DNA of 64,000 nt from JAWWOL01 sp963797535 (lineage in GTDB: Bacteria > Actinomycetota > Actinomycetes > JAWWOL01). How positions within the stretch are numbered: the stretch's first letter is position 1; every line of letters starts with the position of its first letter. The DNA is taken from assembly GCA_963797535.1 (NCBI GenBank), contig CAWCPQ010000001.1, forward strand, positions 2,852,001 to 2,916,000, read 5' to 3'. The notes beneath the pieces are model-generated. The model made no database searches and was not told where the DNA came from. It worked only from the letters and a program-made list of their open reading frames with translations. Below, in pieces: positions 46,801 through 55,781 of this stretch. The position numbers and the translations under genes are program-made.

Positions 46801-48392
46801 TGCCAACGCTGCCGAACGGCGACCCCGGTGGGGCGGTCACCAACCTCGTGCTGCACAACTCGCTGCCGCCGGGGCTCGAGCTCGCCGGTGATCCGGTGGC
46901 CTCGGACGGGACGACCTTCGACCCGGACACGGGCAAGTGGACGATCGGGGCGGTCGCTGTCGGGGGGACCAGGACGCTGACCCTGCCGGTACGGGTGAAC
47001 CTGCCGCAGACGCTGATCGACACTGCTTCGGTCACCACGCTGTCCGAGACCGACGTCAACGACGCGAACAACGACGCCAGCGCCGGGGTCACGGGATTCC
47101 TGTCCGCTGACCTGTCAGTCGTGAAGACCGCCTCCCCAATGACGCCGCAGCTCGGCGACGACATCACCTACACGATCGTGGTCAAGAACCACGGGCCTAC
47201 CGCCGCGAGCAGCATCCAGGTGAGCGACCCGCTGCCGAACACCACGACGATCAAGTCGTCCACCGTCTCGCAGGGCACGTTCGACGTCGACCAGCGGCTG
47301 TGGTCGGTGGGCACGCTGGCCAACGGTGACAGCGCCACGATGACGATCGTGATCAACGCCGCGGAGGTCGGCACCTACGTCAACACCGTCGTGATCCTCG
47401 GCTCCGACGCGGCCGATCCCAACCCCAGCAACCAGCAGTCGACCGTGACCGTGCAAGTCGCCGGCGCCGACATTGCCGTTGGCAAGACGGTCGACGTGAC
47501 CCGGCCGGTTCAGGGCTCGGTCGTGACCTACACCGTCACCGTGCGCAACCTGGGGCCGGACGGCACCACCGGGGTGGTGGTCAACGACCCGTTGCCAGCG
47601 GGCGTGGACTTCATCAGCGCGACGCCTTCGCAGGGTACTTACAGCGCCACAACCGGCGCTTGGGCTGTCGGAACGATGGCGTCGCTCGCCGAGGAGACCT
47701 TGACGATCAAGGTACGGCCGACCGCGACCGGCTCGATCACCAACACCGCGACGGTGGCGCCCAACCCGGCCGTGCCCGATCCCGAGCCAGCCAACAACCA
47801 GGCGTCCGCGACGATCGACGTCCAGCCGGGCGCCCCCGACCTCGCGGTCTCGAAGTCGGTCTCGACGGGCACGGTGAGGATCGGCCAGAACTTCTCGTTC
47901 CGGCTGGCGGTGACAAACATCGGAGTCGGTACGGCCAACAGCGTCGTCCTCACCGACAAGGTGCCGGCTGCGGCGCGGCCGATCTCAGCGCCCGGCTGCA
48001 CCATCAGCGGACAGGTGGTCCGGTGCCGGATCGCCGCGCTCGCCCCCCACAAGACCGCGGCGTTCACCGTGACCGTCCAGGCGGTCACCGCTGGAAAGTT
48101 CACCAACACGGTGATCGTGACCTCGGCCAACACCGATCCGATCCACCAGAACAACACGGCGTCCTCCGGCGTCCACGTGCTCGGCGAGGAGTTCACCTCG
48201 CCGACGCCGACGCCCACGCCCACACCGAGCCCCTCCGCGACCACCCCCGAGCCGGTCATCGAGCCGTCCGGGTCGGGTGACCTGCCCACGACCGGCGGGC
48301 CGATCCTGGCCCTCACCGTGGCGGGCCTCGTACTCGTCGGAGTCGGCACCCTGCTGACCTCCGCGCGCCGTCGCCGCCGCCGTGGGGCCTGA
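43896..48392 (+). CDS. Cell-wall-anchored lectin/DUF11-repeat surface protein (LPTTG)
   Basis: A 1498-residue surface protein. The signal peptide (TTALLLALPVAAVLPGIG region) is cut near Ala-rich residue 39. A bacterial L-type-lectin-like domain of about 300 residues follows (DADGISFFLVDGATKLATTG, GYLGVGLDVFGNYYDDGE). Nine DUF11-like Ig repeats of about 115-125 residues come next, each opening A-D-[IL]-x-V-x-K and ending PNPSNN-like. A Thr/Pro spacer leads to LPTTG, a hydrophobic helix and RRRRRR. Sortase would link it to peptidoglycan. Start GTG 43896 follows GGAGGC; GTG 43875 is the alternative. Inferred role: adhesion to glycans. No sortase gene is in the window. Confidence 0.93.
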   Translation: MRRARTIRTAIAGTTALLLALPVAAVLPGIGEQAARAAAPVNTGTTIVDETFTGASVLDTAWKPGGTACLTGRPSTGGVGVVPACTNSRTGPVPPIGTQPGYLQLTDTQLNQAGSVLYDRPIPATAGVQATFEQYQYGGTDADGISFFLVDGATKLATTGANGGSLGYAQKTGQNGVPGGYLGVGLDVFGNYYDDGENRGTNCPADQHSPSSGSGRIAPNVVTLRGPGNGGSGYCFLGATVQPGPTVDRPISTLPGQLTGSVAVTNPQDVKRTVNVQVTPLGSPGGPRVLVDIDFNDGKGFQRVLDVPAPANEPSTYKFGFAGSTGGSTDVHLLRNIVVQSITPLDKLQLVKQVDRTGTALPADITAGTSIPYQFVVTNAGQEAVTNLTVTDPLVTTITCPVTTLPPQPDPGGTVVCTGKHVVTTAEAASGSITNVAHANGLTGGTTNVRSNDSSVTVPLHATLGLTKTVTTAGPYVIGQQVNYAYQVTNTGGATVASIGVTDNRIPTGGVKCDLTSLDPGQTTQCTGSTTLTSAMLAPNGTVTNTATAKGITPVGQSVTSPQATATIAVAADIGVTKAASTNTPLLGDPVTFTVTAHNYGPSVGTHIVISDPVPPGLTGATVTVSTGTYDQTTGRWTLPSLAVGSDATLTMTATVSTTNAVSNGARVATLDQPDLNPANDAASVLLNPIEPTADISVVKRVSAPTVVLGSNVTFTVTASNAGPYDATGVQVRDTLPPGLSYVSSSGDGTFDADTGIWTVGTLPNGQGRTLTLVTHADATGAALNVAAVAASSLPDPNANNNVDTATTEVVAPTANLGITKVVDRPVIKVGGEAIYTITAGNTGPDAAPSVVVNETIPKSPAFTLINATANVGTYDPATGIWTIGRLASGATAQLQVHVRANQAGSFNNTVSISDPAVIDPDPSQNTASAVIAVDALPKQVDVGVTASAADDLVPVGQVTTITVTLTNLPTLPNGDPGGAVTNLVLHNSLPPGLELAGDPVASDGTTFDPDTGKWTIGAVAVGGTRTLTLPVRVNLPQTLIDTASVTTLSETDVNDANNDASAGVTGFLSADLSVVKTASPMTPQLGDDITYTIVVKNHGPTAASSIQVSDPLPNTTTIKSSTVSQGTFDVDQRLWSVGTLANGDSATMTIVINAAEVGTYVNTVVILGSDAADPNPSNQQSTVTVQVAGADIAVGKTVDVTRPVQGSVVTYTVTVRNLGPDGTTGVVVNDPLPAGVDFISATPSQGTYSATTGAWAVGTMASLAEETLTIKVRPTATGSITNTATVAPNPAVPDPEPANNQASATIDVQPGAPDLAVSKSVSTGTVRIGQNFSFRLAVTNIGVGTANSVVLTDKVPAAARPISAPGCTISGQVVRCRIAALAPHKTAAFTVTVQAVTAGKFTNTVIVTSANTDPIHQNNTASSGVHVLGEEFTSPTPTPTPTPSPSATTPEPVIEPSGSGDLPTTGGPILALTVAGLVLVGVGTLLTSARRRRRRGA

Positions 48393-48404
48393 TCGCGCGG
48401 CGTC

Positions 48405-48977
48405 ATGCTGATTAGGCCCGCTGAGCTCGAGGCGATCCGTCGTGGGGACGTCGATCTGGCGTTCCGGCGTTGGGACCGCCCCCGGCTGCGGGTCGGCACC
48501 CGGATGCGGACCTCCGTGGGTCTGGTCGAGGTGACCTCGGTGGATCCGGTGAGCCCGGACGAGATCGACGAAGAGGCGGTACGGCGAGCCGGTGCTGCTT
48601 CGCTCGAGGCGCTCCTGAAGCTGCTGTCCGGGCAGCCCGAGCGGCCCATCTATCGGGTCGGGCTGCGCTTCGCCGGCACCGACCCGCGGATCTCGTTGCG
48701 GGAGAACGCCGAGCTCAGCGCCTCCGAGCGTGTCGACTTGCTGGCGCGGCTGGACCGACTCGACCGATCCTCGCCGCGGGGGCCGTGGACCAGGGCGACG
48801 CTGGCGTTGATCGAGGCCAACCCGGCCAGGCGGGCGCCCGACCTGGCAGCGGAGATGGGCCGGGACACCCTGACCTTCAAGCGGGACGTCCGCAAGCTCA
48901 AGGAACTGGGCCTCACCGAGTCACTCGACGTCGGCTACCGGATCTCGCCACGTGGCCACGCACTGATTCACCCGTAG
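48405..48977 (+). CDS. ASCH/PUA-like domain with C-terminal winged helix
   Basis: A 190-residue protein. The N-terminal half (MLIRPAELEAIRRGDVDLAF, RVGTRMRTSVGLVEV, YRVGLRFAGTDPRI) looks like a PUA/ASCH nucleic-acid-binding barrel. The C-terminal half (TLALIEANPARRAPDLAAEM, KRDVRKLKELGLTES, YRISPRGHALI) is a winged helix. It may sense modified RNA or DNA bases, or act as a regulator; not established. It starts 12 bases after the surface-protein stop. Confidence 0.72.
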   Translation: MLIRPAELEAIRRGDVDLAFRRWDRPRLRVGTRMRTSVGLVEVTSVDPVSPDEIDEEAVRRAGAASLEALLKLLSGQPERPIYRVGLRFAGTDPRISLRENAELSASERVDLLARLDRLDRSSPRGPWTRATLALIEANPARRAPDLAAEMGRDTLTFKRDVRKLKELGLTESLDVGYRISPRGHALIHP

Positions 48978-49023
48978 GACCCCTGCCGACCACCGTCCAG
49001 CCGCCGACCGGTCCTCGCGAACC

Positions 49024-49070
49024 ATGAATGCGGCCCAACCGTCGACAGGCGACGGTTTTCCCACATCCAC
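49024..49070 (+). repeat. 47-bp hairpin-containing dispersed element, copy B
   Basis: Second copy of the element at 20580-20626, same orientation: ATG-N-ATGCGG, five variable bases, CCGTCG-ACAGG-CGACGG-TT, three variable bases, CCACATCCAC. The six-base stem arms and all spacings are conserved while the loop differs. It again sits between two convergent genes. Nothing else is seen in 48978-49102. Confidence 0.6.
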
Positions 49071-49102
49071 AACGGGCAATAGCGCGACTCAGCGCCCGCC
49101 CG

Positions 49103-51925
49103 TCAGGCTTTCGGCGCCGGCCGCCCGGTCAGGAAGCCCTGAACGTAGTCACAGCCGATCTCGGTCACCGCTCGCAGCTGCATCGCGGTCTCCACACCCT
49201 CCGCGGTGACCGTCAGGTTGTGCGCATGTGCCACCGTCGTGATGGCCTCGACCGTGGTGCGAGCCTGGCGACTGTCGGGCAGCCGGCGAGTGAACGAGCG
49301 GTCGATCTTGATGAAGTCCAACGGCAGGCGCTGCAGATAGCCCAGTGAGCTGTAACCGGTGCCGAAGTCATCGATGCCGACCCGGATCCCCAGTGCCCGC
49401 AGGCGTTCCAGCGATCGCAGGCCGCTGCCGGTGGCGTCCATCAGGGTTCGCTCCGTCACCTCGACCATCAGCCGGCCGGGCCGCAGGTCGTACACCTCCA
49501 GCGCCTCCGCCACTCGCTCCGTGAAGCGTTGGTCGAGCATCGACCGGGGCGAGATGTTGATGGCCACGGTGTCCATGAACGAGCCTTCGGCAGCGGCGGC
49601 GACCTGACGAGCAGCCTCGCGCAACACCCACAGGTCGAGCGCGACGATGAGCCCGGAGTCCTCCGCCGCGTCGATGAAAGCGTCCGGCATCACGAGCTCG
49701 TCCGACTCAGGGTCGTGCAGCCGGATCAACGCCTCGGCCCCCGCTACGGTGAGGTCCGACGTTCGTACGATCGGCTGGTAGTGCAGCTCGAACAGGTCCT
49801 CGGCCAGCGCTCGGCGCACCTGCCGCTCCGCCTTGACCTGCGCCATGACCCGAAGCCGGAGCCCCGCGTCGAACACGGAGTAGCGGTCTCCGCCTTCTTC
49901 CTTGGCCCGGTACAACGCAAGGTCGGCCTCACGGAACAGCGCCTCAGCCGGATGGTCGGGGTCGGAGGTCAAGGCGATGCCGACACTGCCGCAAACCGAC
50001 AGTGGCTCCAGCTCGGGCAGCGAGAGCGGAGCGCGGAGCGCGGCCAGAATGCGTTGCGCGACCACCGTCGCCTCGGCAGGGTCGGTCAGCCCGTCCAGGA
50101 GTACGACGAACTCGTCACCGCCCAGTCGCGCGACAGTGTCGGTCGGGCGGGCACACCCGTGCAACCGCTCGGCCACGGCAACCAGCAGGGCGTCGCCCAC
50201 CGAATGCCCCAGGGTGTCATTGACCAGCTTGAACCGATCAAGGTCCAGCATCAGCAGGGCGACGTGCCCCGCCTCGCGGTGCAGCCGCTGCTGAGCGTGC
50301 CGCAGCCGGTCGGTGAGCAGCGGGCGGTTGGCCAGACCGGTGAGCGCATCGGACAGCGCCCGGCGCTCCAGCTCGGCCTCGGCGGCACGCCGGTCGGTGA
50401 TGTCCCGACTGGTGCTCTGAACGCCGATCACCGCACCGGTCAGCGGGTCGCGCATCGGTGAGCTGTTGCTCTCGAGCCAGACCCAGGACCCGTCGGCGCG
50501 CTGCCGCCGGGACTGCGCCCTGGCCGGCCGCCCGGCCAGCACCTCGGCGAGAGCCTGGCTCAGCACCGGCTGATCCTCTGCGTGCACATTGTCGATCAGC
50601 GGACGTCCGATCAGGTCGGCGACCGGACGGCCGAAGATCCGTTCGTACGACGGACTGACGTACATCAACGTGCCGTCGGGCGCCGTCTGGCTGATGATGT
50701 CGCCGCTGTTCTCCGCCAGCAGCCGGTACCGAGCCTCGGCGTCGACCAGCGCAGCCACGGCCTGCCGGGCCTCGGTCACGTCCCGATGCACGGCGAGGAA
50801 GCCCTGCGGCGTGCCGTCCTCAGCGGTGACCGGCCGTACGACCGCCGCACTGATCCGGTGCTGCCCGTCCGAACGGGTGAAAGACACATCACCGGCCCAG
50901 ACTCCGTTGCGGACGGCGGTCGCCCGCGCCTCACCCAGGTGCGCCTGACCGTCGTCATCGAGCAACGTCGGCACGGTGACGCCGAGCAGCTCGTCCCTCG
51001 TTCGGCCGAACAGCTGCTCCCCGGCCGGGTTGGTGTCCACGATTACCCCGTCAGCGCTGGTGAGGAAGACGGCGTCTCCGATCGAGGCAAAAACCAGACC
51101 GTGGCGCCGCGCCGCGGCCTGAGCGGCGTTTCGTTCGGAGACGTCCCGCAGAAAGGCGTGGAAGACAGCGGCGCCGCCAGCGTCGGTGGCCGACCAGATC
51201 CGCACCTCGACCGGTACGCGTACCCCGTCGCGGCGGACGGCGACCAGGTCGAGGGTCGTGCCGAACAGGGCGGTCTCACCGGTCCGTGAGTAGCGGGCGA
51301 GCCCGGCGCGATGGGCGTCGCGGAACTCCTCCGGGATCAGCAGCTCGGCCAGCTCAACGCCGAGAGCCTCATCGCGCTGCCAGCCGAACATCCTTACCGC
51401 TGCAGGATTCCAGTCCCGGACTACCCCGGTCTCATCGATGCTGATGTACGCGTCGGCCGCCGACTGGACCACCCGGCTGGCGCTCTCCTCGCTCAGCCGC
51501 GACTGCTCCTGTGCCGCTCGCAGCTCGGTCAGGTCGGTCACCTGAGTCAGGTAGCAGATCACCGCGTCGTCGGGTGACCGAACGATGGTTCCGGAGATGC
51601 GGACGTGAATGTCCGAGCCATCAGCACCGACGTATCGCTTGTCGATCGAGATCCCGCGGTCGCCGTTGGCCAGCGCGCGTGCCATCACGCTGGCTGCGCC
51701 GAAATTGTCCTCGGGACGGGTGATGTCCTGGTAGCGGCGACCGAGCAGATCCTCCCGGCTCCAGCCGACCAGCTGGCAGAACGCGGCGTTGACCAGCACG
51801 AATCGGCCGTCCGGGGTGGACACGGCCATGCCGTGCGCCGACAGGTCGGCAATGGGCGCGTACTGCGCGAGCACCGCGGCCACGTCCGCCGGGACCGCAG
51901 CGGCAACCGGCGCGACTCTGCTCAT
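49103..51925 (-). CDS. Four-PAS GGDEF-EAL signalling protein
   Basis: A 940-residue protein, apparently cytosolic. PAS domains lie near 30-140 (MAVSTPDGRFVLVNAAFCQL), 150-265 (AYISIDETGVVRDWNPAA), 275-385 and 400-510 (ISQTAPDGTLMYVSPSY). GGDEF is intact at residues 602-606 (RLGGDEFVVL) and EAL at 731-733. All EAL catalytic blocks are intact (AINISP, EVTERTL, DDFGTGYSSL, KIDRSF, AEGVET, QGFLTGRP). It probably couples redox, light or ligand input to cyclic-di-GMP. ATG 51925 was preferred to TTG 51943. Second such protein in the window. Confidence 0.95.
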   Translation of the reverse strand: MSRVAPVAAAVPADVAAVLAQYAPIADLSAHGMAVSTPDGRFVLVNAAFCQLVGWSREDLLGRRYQDITRPEDNFGAASVMARALANGDRGISIDKRYVGADGSDIHVRISGTIVRSPDDAVICYLTQVTDLTELRAAQEQSRLSEESASRVVQSAADAYISIDETGVVRDWNPAAVRMFGWQRDEALGVELAELLIPEEFRDAHRAGLARYSRTGETALFGTTLDLVAVRRDGVRVPVEVRIWSATDAGGAAVFHAFLRDVSERNAAQAAARRHGLVFASIGDAVFLTSADGVIVDTNPAGEQLFGRTRDELLGVTVPTLLDDDGQAHLGEARATAVRNGVWAGDVSFTRSDGQHRISAAVVRPVTAEDGTPQGFLAVHRDVTEARQAVAALVDAEARYRLLAENSGDIISQTAPDGTLMYVSPSYERIFGRPVADLIGRPLIDNVHAEDQPVLSQALAEVLAGRPARAQSRRQRADGSWVWLESNSSPMRDPLTGAVIGVQSTSRDITDRRAAEAELERRALSDALTGLANRPLLTDRLRHAQQRLHREAGHVALLMLDLDRFKLVNDTLGHSVGDALLVAVAERLHGCARPTDTVARLGGDEFVVLLDGLTDPAEATVVAQRILAALRAPLSLPELEPLSVCGSVGIALTSDPDHPAEALFREADLALYRAKEEGGDRYSVFDAGLRLRVMAQVKAERQVRRALAEDLFELHYQPIVRTSDLTVAGAEALIRLHDPESDELVMPDAFIDAAEDSGLIVALDLWVLREAARQVAAAAEGSFMDTVAINISPRSMLDQRFTERVAEALEVYDLRPGRLMVEVTERTLMDATGSGLRSLERLRALGIRVGIDDFGTGYSSLGYLQRLPLDFIKIDRSFTRRLPDSRQARTTVEAITTVAHAHNLTVTAEGVETAMQLRAVTEIGCDYVQGFLTGRPAPKA

Positions 51926-51982
51926 CACAGCAGTCTCGGCCAAACAACCGACAAGTGCAGGGTTTTGGAGGTTTTGTCTCGT

Positions 51983-53827
51983 TCAGCTCGCTGCGGGGGC
52001 TCCGGGCCGCGTCCACAACGTGAACGCGTTGCCGTGCCCGCGGATCGCCTCGCGCAGCTGCGGGTAGTGCCGAAGCAGAACGGTCGCGAAGGTGTTGTCC
52101 TCAAGCCACTGCATCCCCTCGGGTGTGTAGATCTCCGGGGTGAAGTCGGTGGTGAAGAACCGGTCGCTGTTGAGCCTGCGCGACGCCATCAGGATGAAGA
52201 TGCGGAACGCTGAGTCGCTGAAGGCGAAGCCCTTCGGCCGCTTCTCGGCAAACAGACCCACCATGAGGTCCAGGTCCTCGAGGCCGCCATCGCCGTAGAT
52301 GCGCTTCATCTCCCGTACGGCATCGGCGTCGTCGGTGAGTTCCTCGTAGCTGGTCGGGGCATGCAGCCGGAGCAACCGACGGAACTCGCAGTAGCGGGGT
52401 ACGCCGAGCTCGCGGTGGCGCAGGATGTCCGTCGCCGCGAGGTCCATCGGCTCGCCGTTGTCCGGGCGCAGGAACTCCTGCAGGAAGTGCGGGAAGTTGT
52501 GCAGCGTGACGACGCCGGGCTGCTCGGTACCGAGGGAGTAGAAGAGGTCACCCATCGGCACGTCCTTGAGGACGTCGACGCCACCCTGTCCGGCCAGACC
52601 ACGCAGGGAGCGCTGACCGTAGGCCGAGTCGTCGGTCGCCGAGCGCAGGTCGTACCAGTCGCGCATCAGCGGATGCATCCGGTAGACCGCAGCAAACTCC
52701 TCGGTGAGCGAGTAGGGAACGCCGTAGTCCTCGACGTGCGAGCCGGGGATGCCGCTCACCACCTCGCTCGAGCTGAGCCGGCCGAACACCCGCTGCAGCC
52801 GCTCACCCTGCAGGCCGAACCAGTTGGCCCGCATCGCGAAAGTGGTGGTCGGGTGCCCGATCACGACCGGCGTCCACTCGACCGTGTGAATCTTGGCGGT
52901 CAGCGCCGCCACGATCAGCCGGGCGCGCTGGAACAGCTCCTCGTCCGACCACGTCGGATAGGCCGCGCGCAACCGGTCGCACACCGCGTTGTGCTCGAGG
53001 GTGAACACCGTGTGCAGCATCAGCAGTCCGGTCCAGAATCCGGGCTCTTGTACGGGACCGGCCTCGCCCTCGGGAAGCGGCAACGAACCATCGGCGTGCA
53101 CGGACAGCTTGCCGTCGGTGAACGTCCGTACCGCCTGCTGGTACTCCGGGGTCGTGCCGTAGATCTGGGATGCGTCCCACCAGTGGGTGCAGGTGTTCAC
53201 CGACGTGCGCAGCGGGGATTCGGTGCCGGACGGCAGCGTTGGATCCTCCATGGTCCGCATCACCGTCACGGTCTCTCGCGACCACGGATCGCCTGGTGCC
53301 AAAGCGATCTGCCATGGATCGTCCTTGCTGCTCGGACCGTGGCTGAACCAGTCGCGCACCATGAACTGCAGCCACGCAGCCACCAACGCGTTGGCCCCGG
53401 TCGCCTCGATCATCTTTCCGTCGACCCTGGTCATGAGCGCCCGGCTGATCTCCCGCGGACTCGGCTCGAGCACCTCGGCGTCCGTCGGGCGGCGGGCCGC
53501 GGACAGCGGCACGTTGCGCCCGAACCGCGTACCGGCCATGCCGGTTCTCGGCTTTGACAGGTCGTTTCCGCGACCGTCCGGCACGCGGGTCGTCACCTCG
53601 GCCGGCTCCGGCGGGGGGAGCGGCACCGAGGGAACCTCGGTGGAGGGGTCGTACAAGTTGTTGCGCCGCAGGCTGTCCCGCAGGCCGACGAGTACGCCGA
53701 TGCTCACCGGCAGCGGCAACTTGTCCCACCCGCGCCGTCGGTCGAGCCGCTCGGACCACGCGCGAAGGAGCTGCCAGCGCAGGGATGGATGGTATCCGTC
53801 AGAGTCCGGCTTTTCGTCACCAGTCAC
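51983..53827 (-). CDS. Animal-type haem peroxidase / alpha-dioxygenase-like
   Basis: A 614-residue peroxidase-cyclooxygenase superfamily protein. The calcium loop THWWDAS has ligand positions Thr214, Trp216, Asp218 and Ser220. LEHNAVCDRL and AKIHTVEWTP are alpha-dioxygenase-like, and AAVYRMHPLMRDW supplies radical Tyr382 and proximal His385 in Y-x-x-H spacing. In alpha-dioxygenases the distal His precedes the Ca-binding Asp (HDW); here it reads VRDWFSHG, so Arg158 replaces it and Asp159 remains. GTG 53827 has GGAGG six bases upstream, preferred to ATG 53887. Possible fatty-acid oxidation or peroxidase role. Confidence 0.9.
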   Translation of the reverse strand: MTGDEKPDSDGYHPSLRWQLLRAWSERLDRRRGWDKLPLPVSIGVLVGLRDSLRRNNLYDPSTEVPSVPLPPPEPAEVTTRVPDGRGNDLSKPRTGMAGTRFGRNVPLSAARRPTDAEVLEPSPREISRALMTRVDGKMIEATGANALVAAWLQFMVRDWFSHGPSSKDDPWQIALAPGDPWSRETVTVMRTMEDPTLPSGTESPLRTSVNTCTHWWDASQIYGTTPEYQQAVRTFTDGKLSVHADGSLPLPEGEAGPVQEPGFWTGLLMLHTVFTLEHNAVCDRLRAAYPTWSDEELFQRARLIVAALTAKIHTVEWTPVVIGHPTTTFAMRANWFGLQGERLQRVFGRLSSSEVVSGIPGSHVEDYGVPYSLTEEFAAVYRMHPLMRDWYDLRSATDDSAYGQRSLRGLAGQGGVDVLKDVPMGDLFYSLGTEQPGVVTLHNFPHFLQEFLRPDNGEPMDLAATDILRHRELGVPRYCEFRRLLRLHAPTSYEELTDDADAVREMKRIYGDGGLEDLDLMVGLFAEKRPKGFAFSDSAFRIFILMASRRLNSDRFFTTDFTPEIYTPEGMQWLEDNTFATVLLRHYPQLREAIRGHGNAFTLWTRPGAPAAS

Positions 53828-53925
53828 GATGTGCCTCCGACCTCCACCAAGCCCGGCGTCCCCCAAAGGGGAGCCTCTTCCGCTCATGTCGGCTTGTAAA
53901 GGGTGGGCGGACCGCGCCGCGTGCC

Positions 53926-54783
53926 CTACCCGGTGCTCGGCGGCGGCTCCCCGCCGTTCGGCGGAACCGTTGCGATCAGCGCAATCTGCTGGTTCAGCAA
54001 CGACACTTCCGCACGCAGGGCTGCCAGCTCGGACGCCATCAGCGCCAAGCCGTCAGGCTGATGTACGGGCACAGCCGGCTCGGCCGGGGTGGTCGACCCG
54101 GCCTCGTCGTCGGCTTCGGGTCGGAAGAAGCTGGCCAGCGAACCAGCGAGCAGCCCGAGCACGCCCACTCCCGTGATCATGATCATGACCGCGACCCAGC
54201 GGCCGGTCGCCGTCTCGGGGACGATGTCGCCGTAACCCACGGTCGTGAGGGTGACGATCGCCCACCAGACGGAATCCCGGTAGGTCTTGAACTCCGGGTT
54301 GGTCGGATGCTCGGCGTAGTAGGCGACGGCCGCACCGACGAAGACGACGCTCGCCGCCAGGATGCCGACGCTGCCCAGGCGGGCCAAGAGCCGTTTGGCT
54401 CCGTGGCTGGCGATGATGAGCCGTACCAGTCGAGCCAGCCGCAGGATGACCACGATGCTGCCGGCGTGCGCTCCCGCGATCAGGAACCACGGCGCGGTCA
54501 GGACGACGACGGCCAGGTCGAACTTGCCCAGCCGCGTGCCGACGTAGCGGACCAGTCGGCGCCGGTGAACGATGAAGTCGAACAGGAACACCAGCCACGA
54601 CACGACGTCGACCAGCTCGTCGATCCAGTGACCCTCCGACGGGACCAGGATCAACGGCAGCAGGGCAGCCAGGATGATCGGCAGCCGCGCCAACCGGTCG
54701 TACCGCTGCATCGCAGCGGCATCGGCAGGCGTCTTCGGCTGGCCCGGCAATGCAGGCACGGTCGTCGTCGTCACGAGGCACAT
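53926..54783 (-). CDS. Voltage-gated-type potassium channel (six-TM)
   Basis: A 285-residue channel subunit with six helices and selectivity filter TLTTVGYGD. S4 carries spaced Arg residues (LRLARLVRLIIASHGAKRL), so voltage sensing is possible. The C-terminal tail (SELAALRAEVSLLNQQIALI) is a short coiled coil likely to tetramerise. Start ATG 54783 or GTG 54774; neither has a clear ribosome site. Confidence 0.93.
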   Translation of the reverse strand: MCLVTTTTVPALPGQPKTPADAAAMQRYDRLARLPIILAALLPLILVPSEGHWIDELVDVVSWLVFLFDFIVHRRRLVRYVGTRLGKFDLAVVVLTAPWFLIAGAHAGSIVVILRLARLVRLIIASHGAKRLLARLGSVGILAASVVFVGAAVAYYAEHPTNPEFKTYRDSVWWAIVTLTTVGYGDIVPETATGRWVAVMIMITGVGVLGLLAGSLASFFRPEADDEAGSTTPAEPAVPVHQPDGLALMASELAALRAEVSLLNQQIALIATVPPNGGEPPPSTG

Positions 54784-54870
54784 TGTCGGCGATCTTCGCG
54801 CAGCCGCTTCGAGGCGCGCCAAAGCAAATCCGCGCCGGGCGAGGCCTCACGGCCCCACCCGGCGCGACGG

Positions 54871-55272
54871 CTAGCTGAGCGCCTTGGCCTTGAGCTGGTC
54901 GAACTCCGCCTGCGTGATCGCACCTGAGTCGAACAGCGCCTTGGCGCTGGCGATCTCGTCGGCCGGTGTGGCGGAGGTCCCGGCGGCGTCTCGGATCTGC
55001 GAATCGAACTGCGCCTTCGCGGCAGCGTTCTGCTTCGCCGCTCGATCCGCCATGCCGTGCCCGCGGACGAGCACGTAGATCAGGATGCCGAGGAACGGAA
55101 GGATGATGAGGAAGAAGATCCACACCGCCTTCATCCCGCCCGACGTCTCGTGGTCACGGAACAGGTCGCCGAAGATCACGACCAGGAGCCAGAACCAGAT
55201 CACGAACAGGAAGAACTCCAACATCCACAAGAGGACGTCGCCGTTGCCGATCGAGTTTGCGGTGACACTCAT
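54871..55272 (-). CDS. PLDc_N/SHOCT membrane protein
   Basis: A 133-residue protein with two N-terminal helices (LLWMLEFFLFVIWFWLLVVI and VWIFFLIILPFLGILIYVLV) in the PLD-nuclease-N arrangement. A C-terminal SHOCT motif follows (DEIASAKALFDSGAITQAEF). SHOCT motifs mediate oligomer contacts. Common in actinobacteria; function unknown. ATG 55272 follows GGGAG. Confidence 0.92.
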   Translation of the reverse strand: MSVTANSIGNGDVLLWMLEFFLFVIWFWLLVVIFGDLFRDHETSGGMKAVWIFFLIILPFLGILIYVLVRGHGMADRAAKQNAAAKAQFDSQIRDAAGTSATPADEIASAKALFDSGAITQAEFDQLKAKALS

Positions 55273-55432
55273 AACCTTTGCTCCCTGAGAGACAGACGTA
55301 GGAACTGCATGATCGTCCTGTTCGGTGAAGCCTAATCCCCGGGTAACCGTATCTGCGCGAGCCGCACCCGTTTCAGCGACGGCACCGTGAGACGATCAAC
55401 CACACACCCACGAGCGAGGGCGGGCAGACAGC

Positions 55433-55750
55433 GTGACCACACCTGCGGGAACCGGCCGGCTGGTCGTCGACCGGCCCAACGCGATCTGGGGCGACCGGGG
55501 CCGAAAGTACGACATCCTCGTGGACGGCGCGCTCGCCGGCAAGGTCGCTCCGGGAGGCGAGCTCGTTTTCGATCTGGCGCCGGGCTTTCACCAGGTCCAG
55601 GCGCGTCTGGGCGGCACGGGCAGCCCGCCGTTCGGCTTGACCGTGATCGCCGGCGGCTACTTCCGGCTCCGGGTGGACAAGGCCGGTGCGACCTACGAGC
55701 GGTACCGCCGGTTCTCCAAGGCCAGCTATCTGAGACTGACGCCGTACTAG
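55433..55750 (+). CDS. Small beta-rich protein of unknown function
   Basis: A 105-residue protein from GTG 55433: RLVVDRPNAIWGDRGRKYDI, ILVDGALAGKVAPGGELVFD and APGFHQVQARL. The alternation and the paired Gly turns suggest a small beta-sandwich like PEGA or DUF2846-type domains. No signal peptide. Unassigned. Confidence 0.75.
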   Translation: MTTPAGTGRLVVDRPNAIWGDRGRKYDILVDGALAGKVAPGGELVFDLAPGFHQVQARLGGTGSPPFGLTVIAGGYFRLRVDKAGATYERYRRFSKASYLRLTPY

Positions 55751-55781
55751 CGCTGACGCTCCCGTACCGGGTCCGGGTCGA

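Noticed and set aside
44157..46856. An 899-codon open frame antisense to the DUF11 gene
   Set aside because: It is a mirror of a high-GC3 repeat gene with no recognisable domain or ribosome site.
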